Source: Candidatus Woesearchaeota archaeon CG10_big_fil_rev_8_21_14_0_10_32_9
Lineage (GTDB): Archaea > Nanobdellota > Nanobdellia > Woesearchaeales > 21-14-0-10-32-9
NCBI GenBank assembly: GCA_002762915.1
Contig: PCYF01000008.1
Coordinates: forward strand, 1-7,504
Direction of reading: 5' to 3'
DNA length: 7,504 nt
Made by a program: the position numbers and the translations under genes. This document shows positions 1-5,072 of this stretch, one piece after another; position 1 is the stretch's first letter; each line of letters opens with the position of its first letter. The notes under the pieces are model-generated. The model was not told the origin of the DNA. It was given only the letters and a program-made list of their open reading frames with translations, and ran no database searches.

Positions 1-523
1 CTGCGCCTATAGTCATTAGAAAAAAAGGCATCGCTAAGGCATTGGCTAGATTTCCGACTAAGAACGTTGAGATATATGTGGTACCTATGTGCTGTATAGT
101 TGTAATTAAATAAACTGAAATTATTGCGAGAGCTATTGTGGCTTGTCTTTTGTTTTGAATACTTCTAGCATAATATGTGTATGCGAACGGAAGACTAATC
201 CAACTTAGTATAATTATAAATTTAAATGCGACAGTAAATCCAAGTATATATGAAAATAAAATTACAAGCCAACCAAATAAAGGAGGATAACTCGTAAATT
301 CGTCTACTCCTGTAAAAAAGTAGGGATTAAAAAAGTAAATATTTGGTGCCATTTCTTTTTGTAGCTCTGCGCTGAATTTGTGTCCGACCATGTCCCAATG
401 ATCTGCGTTGCTCGTGATGAATGGAATTGTGAGGCAAAAGAACAAAAGTGTAAATAGTATGGTCCAAAGATTATTTTTCAGAAAAGCGAATAATTCCTTT
501 TTTGTTGGAATTTTTTGTTTCAT
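1..523 (-). CDS. Polytopic membrane protein, N-terminal part (GT-C / PTPS-related-like), partial
   Basis: An open frame reads without a stop from an ATG at 523 down to the window edge, giving 174 residues and lacking its C-terminus. A basic N-terminus (about residues 1-16, MKQKIPTKK...) precedes a first membrane helix at about 18-37. A polar, extracytoplasmic-looking loop follows with the pattern DHWDMVGHKFSAEL ... NPYFFTGVDEFTSYPPLFGWL, then hydrophobic helices at about 84-118 and beyond 128. The order acidic/His loop, 'f.G...f.sYPPLF.wL', then many helices resembles N-termini of large archaeal GT-C-type glycosyltransferases and of membrane proteins called 6-pyruvoyl-tetrahydropterin synthase-related. 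That family placement is recognition by eye only. A role in sugar transfer or surface glycan assembly is inference. A TATA box centred 26-27 nt upstream of the ATG argues for a leaderless mRNA and supports this start. The gene diverges from the pilin-like operon at 650. Confidence 0.75.
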   Translation of the reverse strand, partial: MKQKIPTKKELFAFLKNNLWTILFTLLFFCLTIPFITSNADHWDMVGHKFSAELQKEMAPNIYFFNPYFFTGVDEFTSYPPLFGWLVILFSYILGFTVAFKFIIILSWISLPFAYTYYARSIQNKRQATIALAIISVYLITTIQHIGTTYISTFLVGNLANALAMPFFLMTIGA

Positions 524-545
524 TATTTTTATTGATCTCGAATTT

Positions 546-553
546 TATTTAAA
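546..553 (-). promoter_or_regulatory. TATA box for the membrane-protein gene (leaderless)
   Basis: On the minus strand the octamer TTTAAATA is preceded by an A-rich BRE-like stretch (GAAAAGA). Its centre is about 26-27 nt from the ATG at 523, the archaeal box A to transcription-start spacing, so the mRNA probably begins at or next to the start codon. No Shine-Dalgarno motif precedes this ATG. Confidence 0.6.
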
Positions 554-600
554 TCTTTTCTAGTCTTTTCTTCGATTTTAGTCTGAAAGTTATAGAAAAA

Positions 601-608
601 TATATAAA
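601..608 (+). promoter_or_regulatory. TATA box for the pilin-like three-gene operon
   Basis: TATATAAA preceded by the A-rich BRE-like AGAAAAA. The expected start of transcription, about 25 nt downstream, is near 630. That leaves a leader of about 20 nt containing the Shine-Dalgarno motif GAGGTG at 638-643. Confidence 0.6.
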
Positions 609-637
609 TGTACAAATGAGGTGATTGTATTTATTAA

Positions 638-643
638 GAGGTG
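638..643 (+). promoter_or_regulatory. Ribosome binding site GAGGTG that decides a TTG start
   Basis: GAGGTG complements the archaeal 16S rRNA 3' end and sits 6 nt before TTG at 650. The GTG at 641 that looks like a start codon is the last part of this motif and has no binding site of its own. An in-frame TAA at 635-637 excludes any start further upstream. An identical GAGGTG occurs 20 nt earlier at 618-623 but lies upstream of the predicted transcription start. Confidence 0.7.
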
Positions 644-649
644 TTCAAA

Positions 650-1171
650 TTGAAGAGTCGTTCAAAAAAGAGGTCGGTTACAAATAAAGGATCCATAAAT
701 CTCGGTATTAGCACAATTGTTGTTTTAGTTATTGCAATGGTTCTCATTGCAGCAGGTATAAGCTTCATTAGAGGTTTCTTTAATCTTGGAGAGAAGAAGC
801 TTGCTGGGGCGTTTGAAGTTGATGATTTTGGTATGAAACCAACTAGAACTGATCCACTTGTTCTTGATCAAGGTAAAATAAGATTAAAATTAAGTGGTGA
901 GGAAATTGTTAAAGCTGGTTTTTACAATGCGGGCAACAGCGAGTTAACCTCGGTTCAATTAAACATCACGAGTTGTACTGGAGGAGATCTGCCTAAGTTG
1001 GATACATTACCTCAAGCTGTTGACGCAGGTGCTTTTGCAGGATTTAAAATGATTGTAAGTAAAGGTGAAATTGGAACGCAAGGAACATACATTTGTACAA
1101 TGATTGCAACGAATGGTGTAAGTTCAGCGCCAATAGCATCTACACAGATTGAATTCGAAGTTTATTCATAA
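650..1171 (+). CDS. Pilin-like secreted/surface protein (first gene of three-gene operon)
   Basis: This 173-residue protein is not a family I can name. A very basic N-terminus (KSRSKKRSVTNKG) ends in NKG-S and is followed by a single hydrophobic helix at about residues 19-42 (STIVVLVIAMVLIAAGISFI). That layout is typical of archaeal class III (type IV pilin-like) signal sequences cut by a PibD/FlaK-type peptidase after K-G. The mature protein lacks the Glu at +5 seen in true pilins, so processing is uncertain. The remaining ~125 residues look like a beta-rich extracytoplasmic domain (FYNAGNSELTSVQLNIT ... GTYICTMIATNGV), with Cys109 and Cys149 placed to form a disulfide. TTG at 650 is preferred over GTG at 641 because GAGGTG (638-643) is its ribosome binding site; GTG would give 176 residues. 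The next gene starts 17 nt after the stop, and the third gene has the same architecture, suggesting a shared envelope complex. That role is inference. Confidence 0.8.
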   Translation: MKSRSKKRSVTNKGSINLGISTIVVLVIAMVLIAAGISFIRGFFNLGEKKLAGAFEVDDFGMKPTRTDPLVLDQGKIRLKLSGEEIVKAGFYNAGNSELTSVQLNITSCTGGDLPKLDTLPQAVDAGAFAGFKMIVSKGEIGTQGTYICTMIATNGVSSAPIASTQIEFEVYS

Positions 1172-1188
1172 AGTTGGGGGTATTTTTT

Positions 1189-1437
1189 ATGTTTAAAAAA
1201 AAGAAAGCAAATGAGAAGTTGAGATTAACAACAGATGAAGAGTTTCAAATATTCAAATTAGTAATTGACAAATATCTTTGGATTGGAACTGCGAGTTTGG
1301 TGTATGGAGTATATTTATTGCTAAATCCAAATGTTGATGCAGGCTATGGATTGTTAGTAACGTTAATAGGTGCACTAATTCTATTGATGTTTACTGCTGT
1401 GATGTTCAGAGAGTTTGATTTCAACAAGCGAAGGTAG
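1189..1437 (+). CDS. Small two-helix membrane protein (middle gene of operon)
   Basis: This 82-residue protein has no recognised family. A Lys-rich N-terminus (MFKKKK) and a polar stretch to about residue 27 are followed by two hydrophobic helices at about 28-46 and 52-73, separated by a short NPNVDAGYG turn, and it ends in a basic FNKRR tail. Both termini are basic, so by the positive-inside rule both should be cytoplasmic with a hairpin in the membrane. ATG at 1189 is chosen because the G-run plus T at 1176-1181 lies 7 nt upstream as a Shine-Dalgarno-like site. The alternative TTG at 1174 would consume that site and prepend MGVFF. It lies between two pilin-like genes with gaps of 17 and 8 nt, so it is probably co-expressed. 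It may anchor or assemble the flanking proteins, which is inference. Confidence 0.75.
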   Translation: MFKKKKANEKLRLTTDEEFQIFKLVIDKYLWIGTASLVYGVYLLLNPNVDAGYGLLVTLIGALILLMFTAVMFREFDFNKRR

Positions 1438-1440
1438 GTG
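1432..1440 (+). promoter_or_regulatory. Ribosome binding site overlapping the upstream stop codon
   Basis: AGGTAGGTG contains the TAG stop of the middle gene (1435-1437) and a GGTG motif at 1437-1440. That motif lies 5 nt before the TTG start at 1446. The overlap suggests translational coupling of the second and third genes. Confidence 0.55.
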
Positions 1441-1445
1441 TTCTT

Positions 1446-1961
1446 TTGAATAAAAAAGGAATGGAGATGTCCATAAATGTAATTGTAACTCTGGTTTTGG
1501 GGTTGATGATGTTTATTGCGGGCATGGCCATTTTCTCATCTCTTTTTTCAAAGACTAATATTACGGGAGAAGAAGTAAATGCACAATTAGAAAAAGAACT
1601 TCTTAATGCATTTGATGATGATTCACCATTATTTGTTTACAAAAGTACAATTACATTAAATTCAGATAGTATTGCAAGATTTGGTTTTGGAATTCATAAT
1701 ATTTATGACACATCAAAAAAGTTCAAAATTAAAATAACGAGTCTTAACACGACAGCAATTCCAGATACAAAAATAAGTTATCTTGATCAAGAATACGAAG
1801 TTCCTGCGAAAGATAAAAAACCAATTATTTTCTTGGTTGATTCTAAAGATGCAGGACCCGGCCAATTCGCATTTAAAATTAATGTAACAATGAAGAATGA
1901 TGCCTCAGGAACGTACGATCAATACTTTGATCCTAAGATTGTCTATGTTATACAAAAATAA
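1446..1961 (+). CDS. Pilin-like secreted/surface protein (third gene of operon)
   Basis: The 171-residue protein starts MNKKG-MEMS and continues as one hydrophobic helix at about residues 9-34 (INVIVTLVLGLMMFIAGMAIFSSLF). K-K-G followed by a small helix fits a class III signal peptide with cleavage after Gly5. The mature protein would begin MEMS, without the usual Q or Glu at +5. The remainder (about 40-171) is a polar, beta-rich, cysteine-free domain with repeated KF/KI strands (KKFKIKITSLNTT, QFAFKINVTMKND) and a short acidic region (FDDDSP, residues 56-61). TTG is the only start that places the GGTG site at 5 nt, and the frame has little room upstream. It shares architecture with the first gene of the operon but no obvious sequence similarity in the body. 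Family and function are unknown; a surface-exposed subunit is the best guess. Confidence 0.8.
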   Translation: MNKKGMEMSINVIVTLVLGLMMFIAGMAIFSSLFSKTNITGEEVNAQLEKELLNAFDDDSPLFVYKSTITLNSDSIARFGFGIHNIYDTSKKFKIKITSLNTTAIPDTKISYLDQEYEVPAKDKKPIIFLVDSKDAGPGQFAFKINVTMKNDASGTYDQYFDPKIVYVIQK

Positions 1962-1980
1962 AAACTTGATTGGACAATCT

Positions 1981-2676
1981 TTACTTGCTTAATTTTTTGA
2001 ATCCTAAAATGAGCTGTTCTATTTCTTTTTTAACATTTTTTGCTTTAACAACGCCTGAAGCCACAAGAATTCCTTTAGCGCCTAATTTGTAGGCGTGGTG
2101 AACATCTTCTCGGGTATGTACTCCTGCACCACACAGTAAAGGTATTTTTCCAACAGTTCTTAGAGTTTTTGTGATTAATTCTGGTTCCGCTGTGCTTATA
2201 GAAATTTTTCCACCGATAAGTTCCGGCGGTTCAATAGCAATAAGGTCAGGATGATATTCTGCGTATTTTTTTGCCTCTTTCTCATCTTTAACACAAAGAA
2301 CAGACAACAAGTTTTTTTGTTTGCAAAGTTGTATTGTGTTTATGATGATGGAAGAATTAAGTCTTTTTTCTGAATGATTAATTAATGTTCCAATTGCTCC
2401 AGCTTCTATTACTGACTCGGGAAGTATACTTCCGGTGTTGCTTCCGTAGTTAATTGGGTCTATGTGTTGAGCAATTATTGGAATTTTTGTTTTAGTTGTA
2501 AGAAGCAAGATATCTGTTGGTTGTGCTGCAATAATTAATTTAATTTTGGTATTCTTTTGAATCTGTTCACACATTTTTGCAATTTTGAGTGCATTTATTC
2601 CAGTTCCTTCTTTGTATGTTTTAAGATTAATTACTAATAACTCAGAATTGACTAATCTCTTAGAACTTGTATTCAT
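1981..2676 (-). CDS. tpiA: Triosephosphate isomerase, archaeal type
   Basis: Interconverts glyceraldehyde 3-phosphate and dihydroxyacetone phosphate in cytoplasmic glycolysis/gluconeogenesis. The 231-residue protein has the short archaeal length (about 220-230) and the catalytic set in order: N17 and K19 in INLKTY, H101 in INHSEKR (archaeal form of the GHSE motif), catalytic Glu149 in IAIEPPELIG, and phosphate-binding glycines in CGAGVHTREDV (182-192) and GILVASGVV (about 202-210). The flexible lid after EPPELIG reads GKISISTA rather than the more usual TGIPVSKA, a modest departure at the same length. ATG at 2676 is chosen because TTTATATA is centred about 25 nt upstream, which fits a leaderless mRNA. 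A TTG at 2682 would lie too close to that box and would add only MF. It ends 19 nt from the convergent pilin-like gene. It is downstream of lgt but separated by 133 nt with its own promoter. Confidence 0.93.
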   Translation of the reverse strand: MNTSSKRLVNSELLVINLKTYKEGTGINALKIAKMCEQIQKNTKIKLIIAAQPTDILLLTTKTKIPIIAQHIDPINYGSNTGSILPESVIEAGAIGTLINHSEKRLNSSIIINTIQLCKQKNLLSVLCVKDEKEAKKYAEYHPDLIAIEPPELIGGKISISTAEPELITKTLRTVGKIPLLCGAGVHTREDVHHAYKLGAKGILVASGVVKAKNVKKEIEQLILGFKKLSK

Positions 2677-2696
2677 AAACAAAACCTAGAAATATG

Positions 2697-2704
2697 TATA
2701 TAAA
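2697..2704 (-). promoter_or_regulatory. TATA box for tpiA (leaderless)
   Basis: TTTATATA on the minus strand is centred about 25 nt before the ATG at 2676. An AGG triplet lies about 9 nt before the ATG, but with the start of transcription predicted at or near the ATG it would probably not be transcribed. Confidence 0.5.
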
Positions 2705-2787
2705 AATGTTTTGTTAAATGTTATGTTGGGTTAATTTTGTTGAATTAAATATTTTGGCGAATGCTTAAGATATTTATCATCATCTTT

Positions 2788-2811
2788 ATTATTGTTAGTA
2801 TTATTGTTGTT
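2788..2811. repeat. Short AT-rich tandem repeat after lgt
   Basis: Two adjacent 12-nt units, ATTATTGTTAGT and ATTATTGTTGTT, differ at one base. They lie immediately beyond and into the stop codon of lgt. The surroundings are TAT/CAT triplet-like low complexity. No function is evident, and no T-run terminator in the lgt direction is visible here. Confidence 0.4.
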
Positions 2812-3592
2812 ATTTTTTCTTCGAAAGAGTTATTATGAAATATAAAGAAATTATTGAAAAAATAAGACACAATGATTGACCCATTGTAATTCCTAAAAAA
2901 TTTGGTTCTTCTCTTACAAAATCAACTAGGAAACGAAGTGCATTGTATAAAAGCATTGCCCACCAAAACAAAAGTCCATCTTTTAATTTTGAATATTGTT
3001 TAATGAAAATTAAGGAAATTGCTACAACGAAATTTTTTAGTGAGGCATAAATTTGATATGGGTGTCTACAACCATCCGGAGCATTGTTGATGAATTGACT
3101 CTTTGTATAATCTATGCAGGTGGTTGTGTTGTTTGATATAGTTCCCCATAATTCTCCATTAACAAAATTAGCAAGTCTGCCTATTGCTAAAAAGAAAAGT
3201 AATGGAATTGCGGCTAAATCTGCTAACTTGTAAAAATTTATTTTGTGTTTTTTTGTAAATAAATATGCTGCTAACATTCCTCCTGCGATTCCTCCATGAA
3301 TAGACATTCCTCCGTGCCAAATCATAAAAAATTCAAGAGGATTTGTCAAAAGAGTAGAGGGAAGATAAAATAAGAATTCGAATATTCTTGCACCAAGTAT
3401 TCCTCCAATAATAAACCAAATCATAAAAGTGTCTAGAGAGTCATAATTAAGATTTTTTATCTTGCCTTTTTTTACGTAATGTCTTAAATAAAAGTAGAAG
3501 AACACAAATCCCAAAAAATAAACGAGTCCATAATATCTGATTTGAATAGACCCTAAATGAAAAAATACGGGATTTATGTTGTGATAAAACAT
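2810..3592 (-). CDS. lgt: Prolipoprotein diacylglyceryl transferase, Lgt family
   Basis: Lgt enzymes transfer a diacylglyceryl group from phospholipid to the lipobox cysteine of exported preprolipoproteins at the membrane. The 260-residue polytopic protein carries the family landmarks: RYYG (19-22, Tyr21), IWHGGMSIHGG (91-101, His99), the Lgt signature GRLANFVNGELWG (138-150, with Arg139, Asn142, Glu147), RHPYQIY (176-182) and LRFLVDFVRE (219-228, Arg220), then TMGQS. Compared with E. coli Lgt from memory, Y26, H103, R143, N146, E151 and R239 have counterparts; E243 is replaced by Asp224, and the Glu after HPxQlY is Ala. The loop between the signature and RHP holds Cys159 and Cys175, perhaps a disulfide. 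It starts immediately after the thioredoxin stop (TAAATG), so translation is likely coupled. Lgt is a bacterial hallmark and unusual in Archaea, so transfer from bacteria is inferred. Whether it uses ether lipids is unknown. Confidence 0.93.
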   Translation of the reverse strand: MFYHNINPVFFHLGSIQIRYYGLVYFLGFVFFYFYLRHYVKKGKIKNLNYDSLDTFMIWFIIGGILGARIFEFLFYLPSTLLTNPLEFFMIWHGGMSIHGGIAGGMLAAYLFTKKHKINFYKLADLAAIPLLFFLAIGRLANFVNGELWGTISNNTTTCIDYTKSQFINNAPDGCRHPYQIYASLKNFVVAISLIFIKQYSKLKDGLLFWWAMLLYNALRFLVDFVREEPNFLGITMGQSLCLIFSIISLYFIITLSKKK

Positions 3593-3901
3593 TTAGTTCG
3601 ATGCTCCTTCGATTTTCTTTTTTAATGCATCTTTAGGAAGTAAACCTACAATTCTATCAATTTCACTTCCATCTTTGTATATTATTAGTGTCGGAATTCC
3701 TCTTACTCCTTGTTCTGCAGCGATTTCTCCAGATTCATCAACATTAAGTTTTGCGAATTTAATATCTTTAACTTCTTTGCTTATTTCTTCAAATATTGGT
3801 CCAAGTGCCTTACATGGTCCACACCACTCTGCCCAAAAATCTACTACTGTTATTCCTTGTTTTATTTGTTCTTTAAAATTCTCAGAATTTAAGTTGTTCA
3901 T
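3593..3901 (-). CDS. trxA: Thioredoxin
   Basis: A small cytoplasmic thiol-disulfide reductant of about 102 residues, the normal length. It opens with the canonical thioredoxin N-terminus (MNNLNSENFKEQI) and has the strand and active site VVDFWAEWCGPCK with both redox cysteines. The buried VDESGEIAAEQGVRGIPTL segment carries the cis-proline, and KDGSEIDRIVGLLPKDALKKKI forms the C-terminal strands and helix. There is no signal peptide. An ATG at 3931 would add 10 residues (MQNPADVGDT). I reject it because TTTAAATA at 3934-3941 lies only 3 nt before that codon, so the mRNA should begin downstream of it, and because GGTGAT (3905-3910) is well placed for the ATG at 3901. Its TAA abuts the lgt ATG without a gap, implying co-transcription and coupling. 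Which electron donor reduces it cannot be seen here. Confidence 0.95.
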   Translation of the reverse strand: MNNLNSENFKEQIKQGITVVDFWAEWCGPCKALGPIFEEISKEVKDIKFAKLNVDESGEIAAEQGVRGIPTLIIYKDGSEIDRIVGLLPKDALKKKIEGASN

Positions 3902-3933
3902 TGTATCACCAACATCTGCAGGATTTTGCATTC

Positions 3934-3941
3934 TATTTAAA
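3934..3941 (-). promoter_or_regulatory. TATA box for the thioredoxin-lgt operon
   Basis: TTTAAATA on the minus strand. Transcription is expected to start about 25 nt downstream near 3912, giving a short leader of about 10 nt that just includes GGTGAT (3905-3910) before the ATG at 3901. Confidence 0.5.
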
Positions 3942-3974
3942 ATTTTTTAAAATTAATTATCTTATGGGCATTTT

Positions 3975-4172
3975 TTATTTTTTAATTAGTCTTGCTTGTC
4001 TGTTTCTTATAAGATGATTGTCAGTTTGTATTTCTGCTAACTGACGGGTCATATTTAATTGATCTTGTTCAAACTTAACAAAGCAAACAAGACACAAGTA
4101 ACCCTCTGTTGAGTTTCCTTTTACATCTCCGTTGCAAAGGGGACATCCCTGAGCGTATTTTTTTACATACAT
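3975..4172 (-). CDS. Small zinc-ribbon protein
   Basis: A 65-residue protein with four cysteines in two knuckles: CPLC (Cys10, Cys13) and CLVC (Cys27, Cys30). They are separated by NGDVKGNSTEGYL, which fits one structural zinc site of the zinc-ribbon type. After the knuckle come FVKFEQDQ and a polar helix-forming tail (about 36-65) rich in Gln, Arg and Asn, ending RLIKK. No catalytic domain is attached, so it is a stand-alone nucleic-acid- or protein-binding module. Short zinc ribbons with a CPxC...DVKGN...CxxC pattern are common in DPANN genomes to my recollection, but I cannot assign a function. The ATG at 4172 is supported by CTATAAAT centred about 33 nt upstream. The thioredoxin gene follows in the same direction 73 nt later with its own promoter. 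It is divergent from eS19. Confidence 0.75.
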   Translation of the reverse strand: MYVKKYAQGCPLCNGDVKGNSTEGYLCLVCFVKFEQDQLNMTRQLAEIQTDNHLIRNRQARLIKK

Positions 4173-4200
4173 TTTGAACCAATAGTTTTGCTTTGTTAAG

Positions 4201-4208
4201 ATTTATAG
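4201..4208 (-). promoter_or_regulatory. TATA box for the zinc-ribbon gene
   Basis: CTATAAAT on the minus strand is centred about 33 nt before the ATG at 4172. It predicts a leader of only about 7 nt, with no convincing Shine-Dalgarno motif (only TTGGTT). Confidence 0.5.
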
Positions 4209-4271
4209 CTTTTATTGAAAAAAACTCAGGAATCTTGTAATATTCTTGCTTTTCTCCTTAAAACCATAATC

Positions 4272-4279
4272 TTTTTAAA
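4272..4279 (+). promoter_or_regulatory. Candidate TATA box for the eS19-eL39-eL31 operon
   Basis: TTTTTAAA is centred near 4275, which predicts transcription from about 4301 and a 5' leader of roughly 55 nt before eS19. The box is imperfect and the region is AT-rich, so the call is tentative. Confidence 0.4.
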
Positions 4280-4321
4280 GCACTTACAATTTCTGTGAAG
4301 AGGTTTAGAGGTTCTGAAAGA

Positions 4322-4335
4322 GTTGTAGGAACAAC
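4322..4335 (+). promoter_or_regulatory. Small hairpin in the eS19 leader
   Basis: GTTGT-AGGA-ACAAC forms a perfect 5-bp stem with a 4-nt loop. It lies 20 nt upstream of the eS19 ATG and just before the AAGGTG ribosome binding site at 4341-4346. It could present the leader to a ribosomal protein for feedback control, but no binding site is demonstrated. Confidence 0.35.
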
Positions 4336-4355
4336 ATAAAAAGGTGTAAAAATAA

Positions 4356-4877
4356 ATGAAAAGTGTCGATCATCAAACATTAGTGAACGCAATTAGCGAG
4401 AAACTGAAGGGGAGCTTGGTTCCTCCGAATTGGGCAAGTTATGTAAAGACAGGTCACGGAAAACAAAGACCTCCTGTAAATCCAGATTGGTGGTCAGTAA
4501 GATCTGCGGCAATATTGCTCAGTGTTCAAAAACTTGGTCCGGTTGGTGTTTCAAAATTAAGCGTTAAATATGGGAATAGAAAAAATAGAGGAATGCAACC
4601 AGAAAAATTCGCAACTGCTTCTAGAAATATTATACGAAAAATACTTCAGCAACTTGAATCTCTTGGATACATAAAACAAGAGGCAAAAGATGTTCACAAA
4701 GGTAGAGTTTTAACACAAGAAGGTCTTAAATTAGTTAATGATTGCTCAAAAGAGGCTAAGACAATTCAGAAGCCAGTTAAAGTAGCAAAAGTTGAATCAA
4801 CTGTTGCTGCTGAAAAACCTCAAGGTAATCAAGGTAAAGATCATAGAACTAAAGAAAAGAAGGATAAAAAGGAGTAA
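4356..4877 (+). CDS. rps19e: Small ribosomal subunit protein eS19
   Basis: A component of the 30S head in archaea and eukaryotes. The 173-residue protein matches eS19 in order: N-terminal helices (TLVNAISEKLKGS), then VPPNWASYVKTGHGKQRPPVNPDWWSVRSAAILLSVQKLGPVGVSKLSVKYGNRKNRG (about 23-79) with the diagnostic P..W..Y.KTG..K.RPP....W...R.A..LR-like core. A winged-helix-like segment FATASRNIIRKILQQLESLGYIKQEAKDVHKGRVLTQEGLKLVND (85-129) follows. About 40 extra residues (134-173) form a Lys/Glu/Gln-rich low-complexity tail ending KEKKDKKE, beyond the normal ~140-150-residue archaeal length. AAGGTG at 4341-4346 is the ribosome binding site, 9 nt away. It is the first gene of the eS19-eL39-eL31 operon, and eL39 starts 2 nt after its stop. 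Confidence 0.96.
   Translation: MKSVDHQTLVNAISEKLKGSLVPPNWASYVKTGHGKQRPPVNPDWWSVRSAAILLSVQKLGPVGVSKLSVKYGNRKNRGMQPEKFATASRNIIRKILQQLESLGYIKQEAKDVHKGRVLTQEGLKLVNDCSKEAKTIQKPVKVAKVESTVAAEKPQGNQGKDHRTKEKKDKKE
4871..4874 (+). promoter_or_regulatory. Ribosome binding site for eL39 inside the eS19 gene
   Basis: GGAG at 4871-4874 lies in the last sense codons of eS19, 5 nt before the eL39 ATG at 4880. The two genes are therefore translationally adjacent and probably coupled. Confidence 0.6.
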
Positions 4878-4879
4878 AA

Positions 4880-5053
4880 ATGGCAAGATCAATTCATATA
4901 AGTAAGAAAAGAAGGCTTGTTAAGCTTGGCAGACAAACAAGATGGGCTCCTTTTTGGACAGTTCCTAAGATTTATGGTCCTGGAAGAAGAGTTCACCCTG
5001 GGAGACACACTTCAGTTAAAAGAAACTGGAGAAGAATAAAGACAAAGGCATAA
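4880..5053 (+). CDS. rpl39e: Large ribosomal subunit protein eL39
   Basis: A 57-residue, strongly basic protein (MARSIHISKKRRLVKLGRQ...). eL39 lines part of the 50S exit tunnel in archaea and eukaryotes. Recognition rests on length, the MAR....KK.RL.KLGRQ.RWAPFW start, the central VPKIYGPGRRVHPGR segment and the closing HTSVKRNWRRIKTKA, which matches the family end R.WRR.KLKV-like. Its length is slightly above the usual 50-51 residues because of the extra GPGRRVHPG region. GGAG at 4871-4874 is its binding site. It lies between eS19 and eL31, the archaeal order eL39-eL31, with only 2 nt to eS19 and 19 nt to eL31. Confidence 0.95.
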   Translation: MARSIHISKKRRLVKLGRQTRWAPFWTVPKIYGPGRRVHPGRHTSVKRNWRRIKTKA

Positions 5054-5057
5054 ATGG

Positions 5058-5066
5058 GGAGTTGAT
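5058..5066 (+). promoter_or_regulatory. Extended Shine-Dalgarno site for eL31
   Basis: GGAGTTGAT matches the extended archaeal consensus GGAGGTGAT at 8 of 9 positions and lies 6 nt before the ATG at 5073. This fixes the eL31 start. Confidence 0.6.
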
Positions 5067-5072
5067 GATATA

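Noticed and set aside
641..649. GTG at 641 as start of the first pilin-like gene
   Set aside because: It is the end of the GAGGTG ribosome binding site for TTG at 650 and has no binding site of its own.
618..653. Small leader peptide starting at GTG 621
   Set aside because: It would be only 10 codons, has no separate ribosome binding site, and starts upstream of the predicted transcription start.
1968..1979. GATTG-GA-CAATC palindrome between the converging third operon gene and tpiA
   Set aside because: As a hairpin it leaves only a 4-bp stem with a 4-nt loop and no T-run follows in either direction, so it is not a convincing terminator.
3902..3931. ATG at 3931 as thioredoxin start
   Set aside because: It would lie 3 nt from the likely TATA box and adds an N-terminus foreign to thioredoxins. 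ATG at 3901 has GGTGAT upstream and the canonical first residues.
3675..3950. Plus-strand open frames opposite the thioredoxin gene
   Set aside because: They lie entirely antisense to a clear thioredoxin, have no family motif, and arise from its codon pattern on the other strand.
4293..4318. Possible C/D box sRNA (GTGAAGA ... CTGA) upstream of eS19
   Set aside because: The C box is imperfect and there is no second box pair at the expected spacing.
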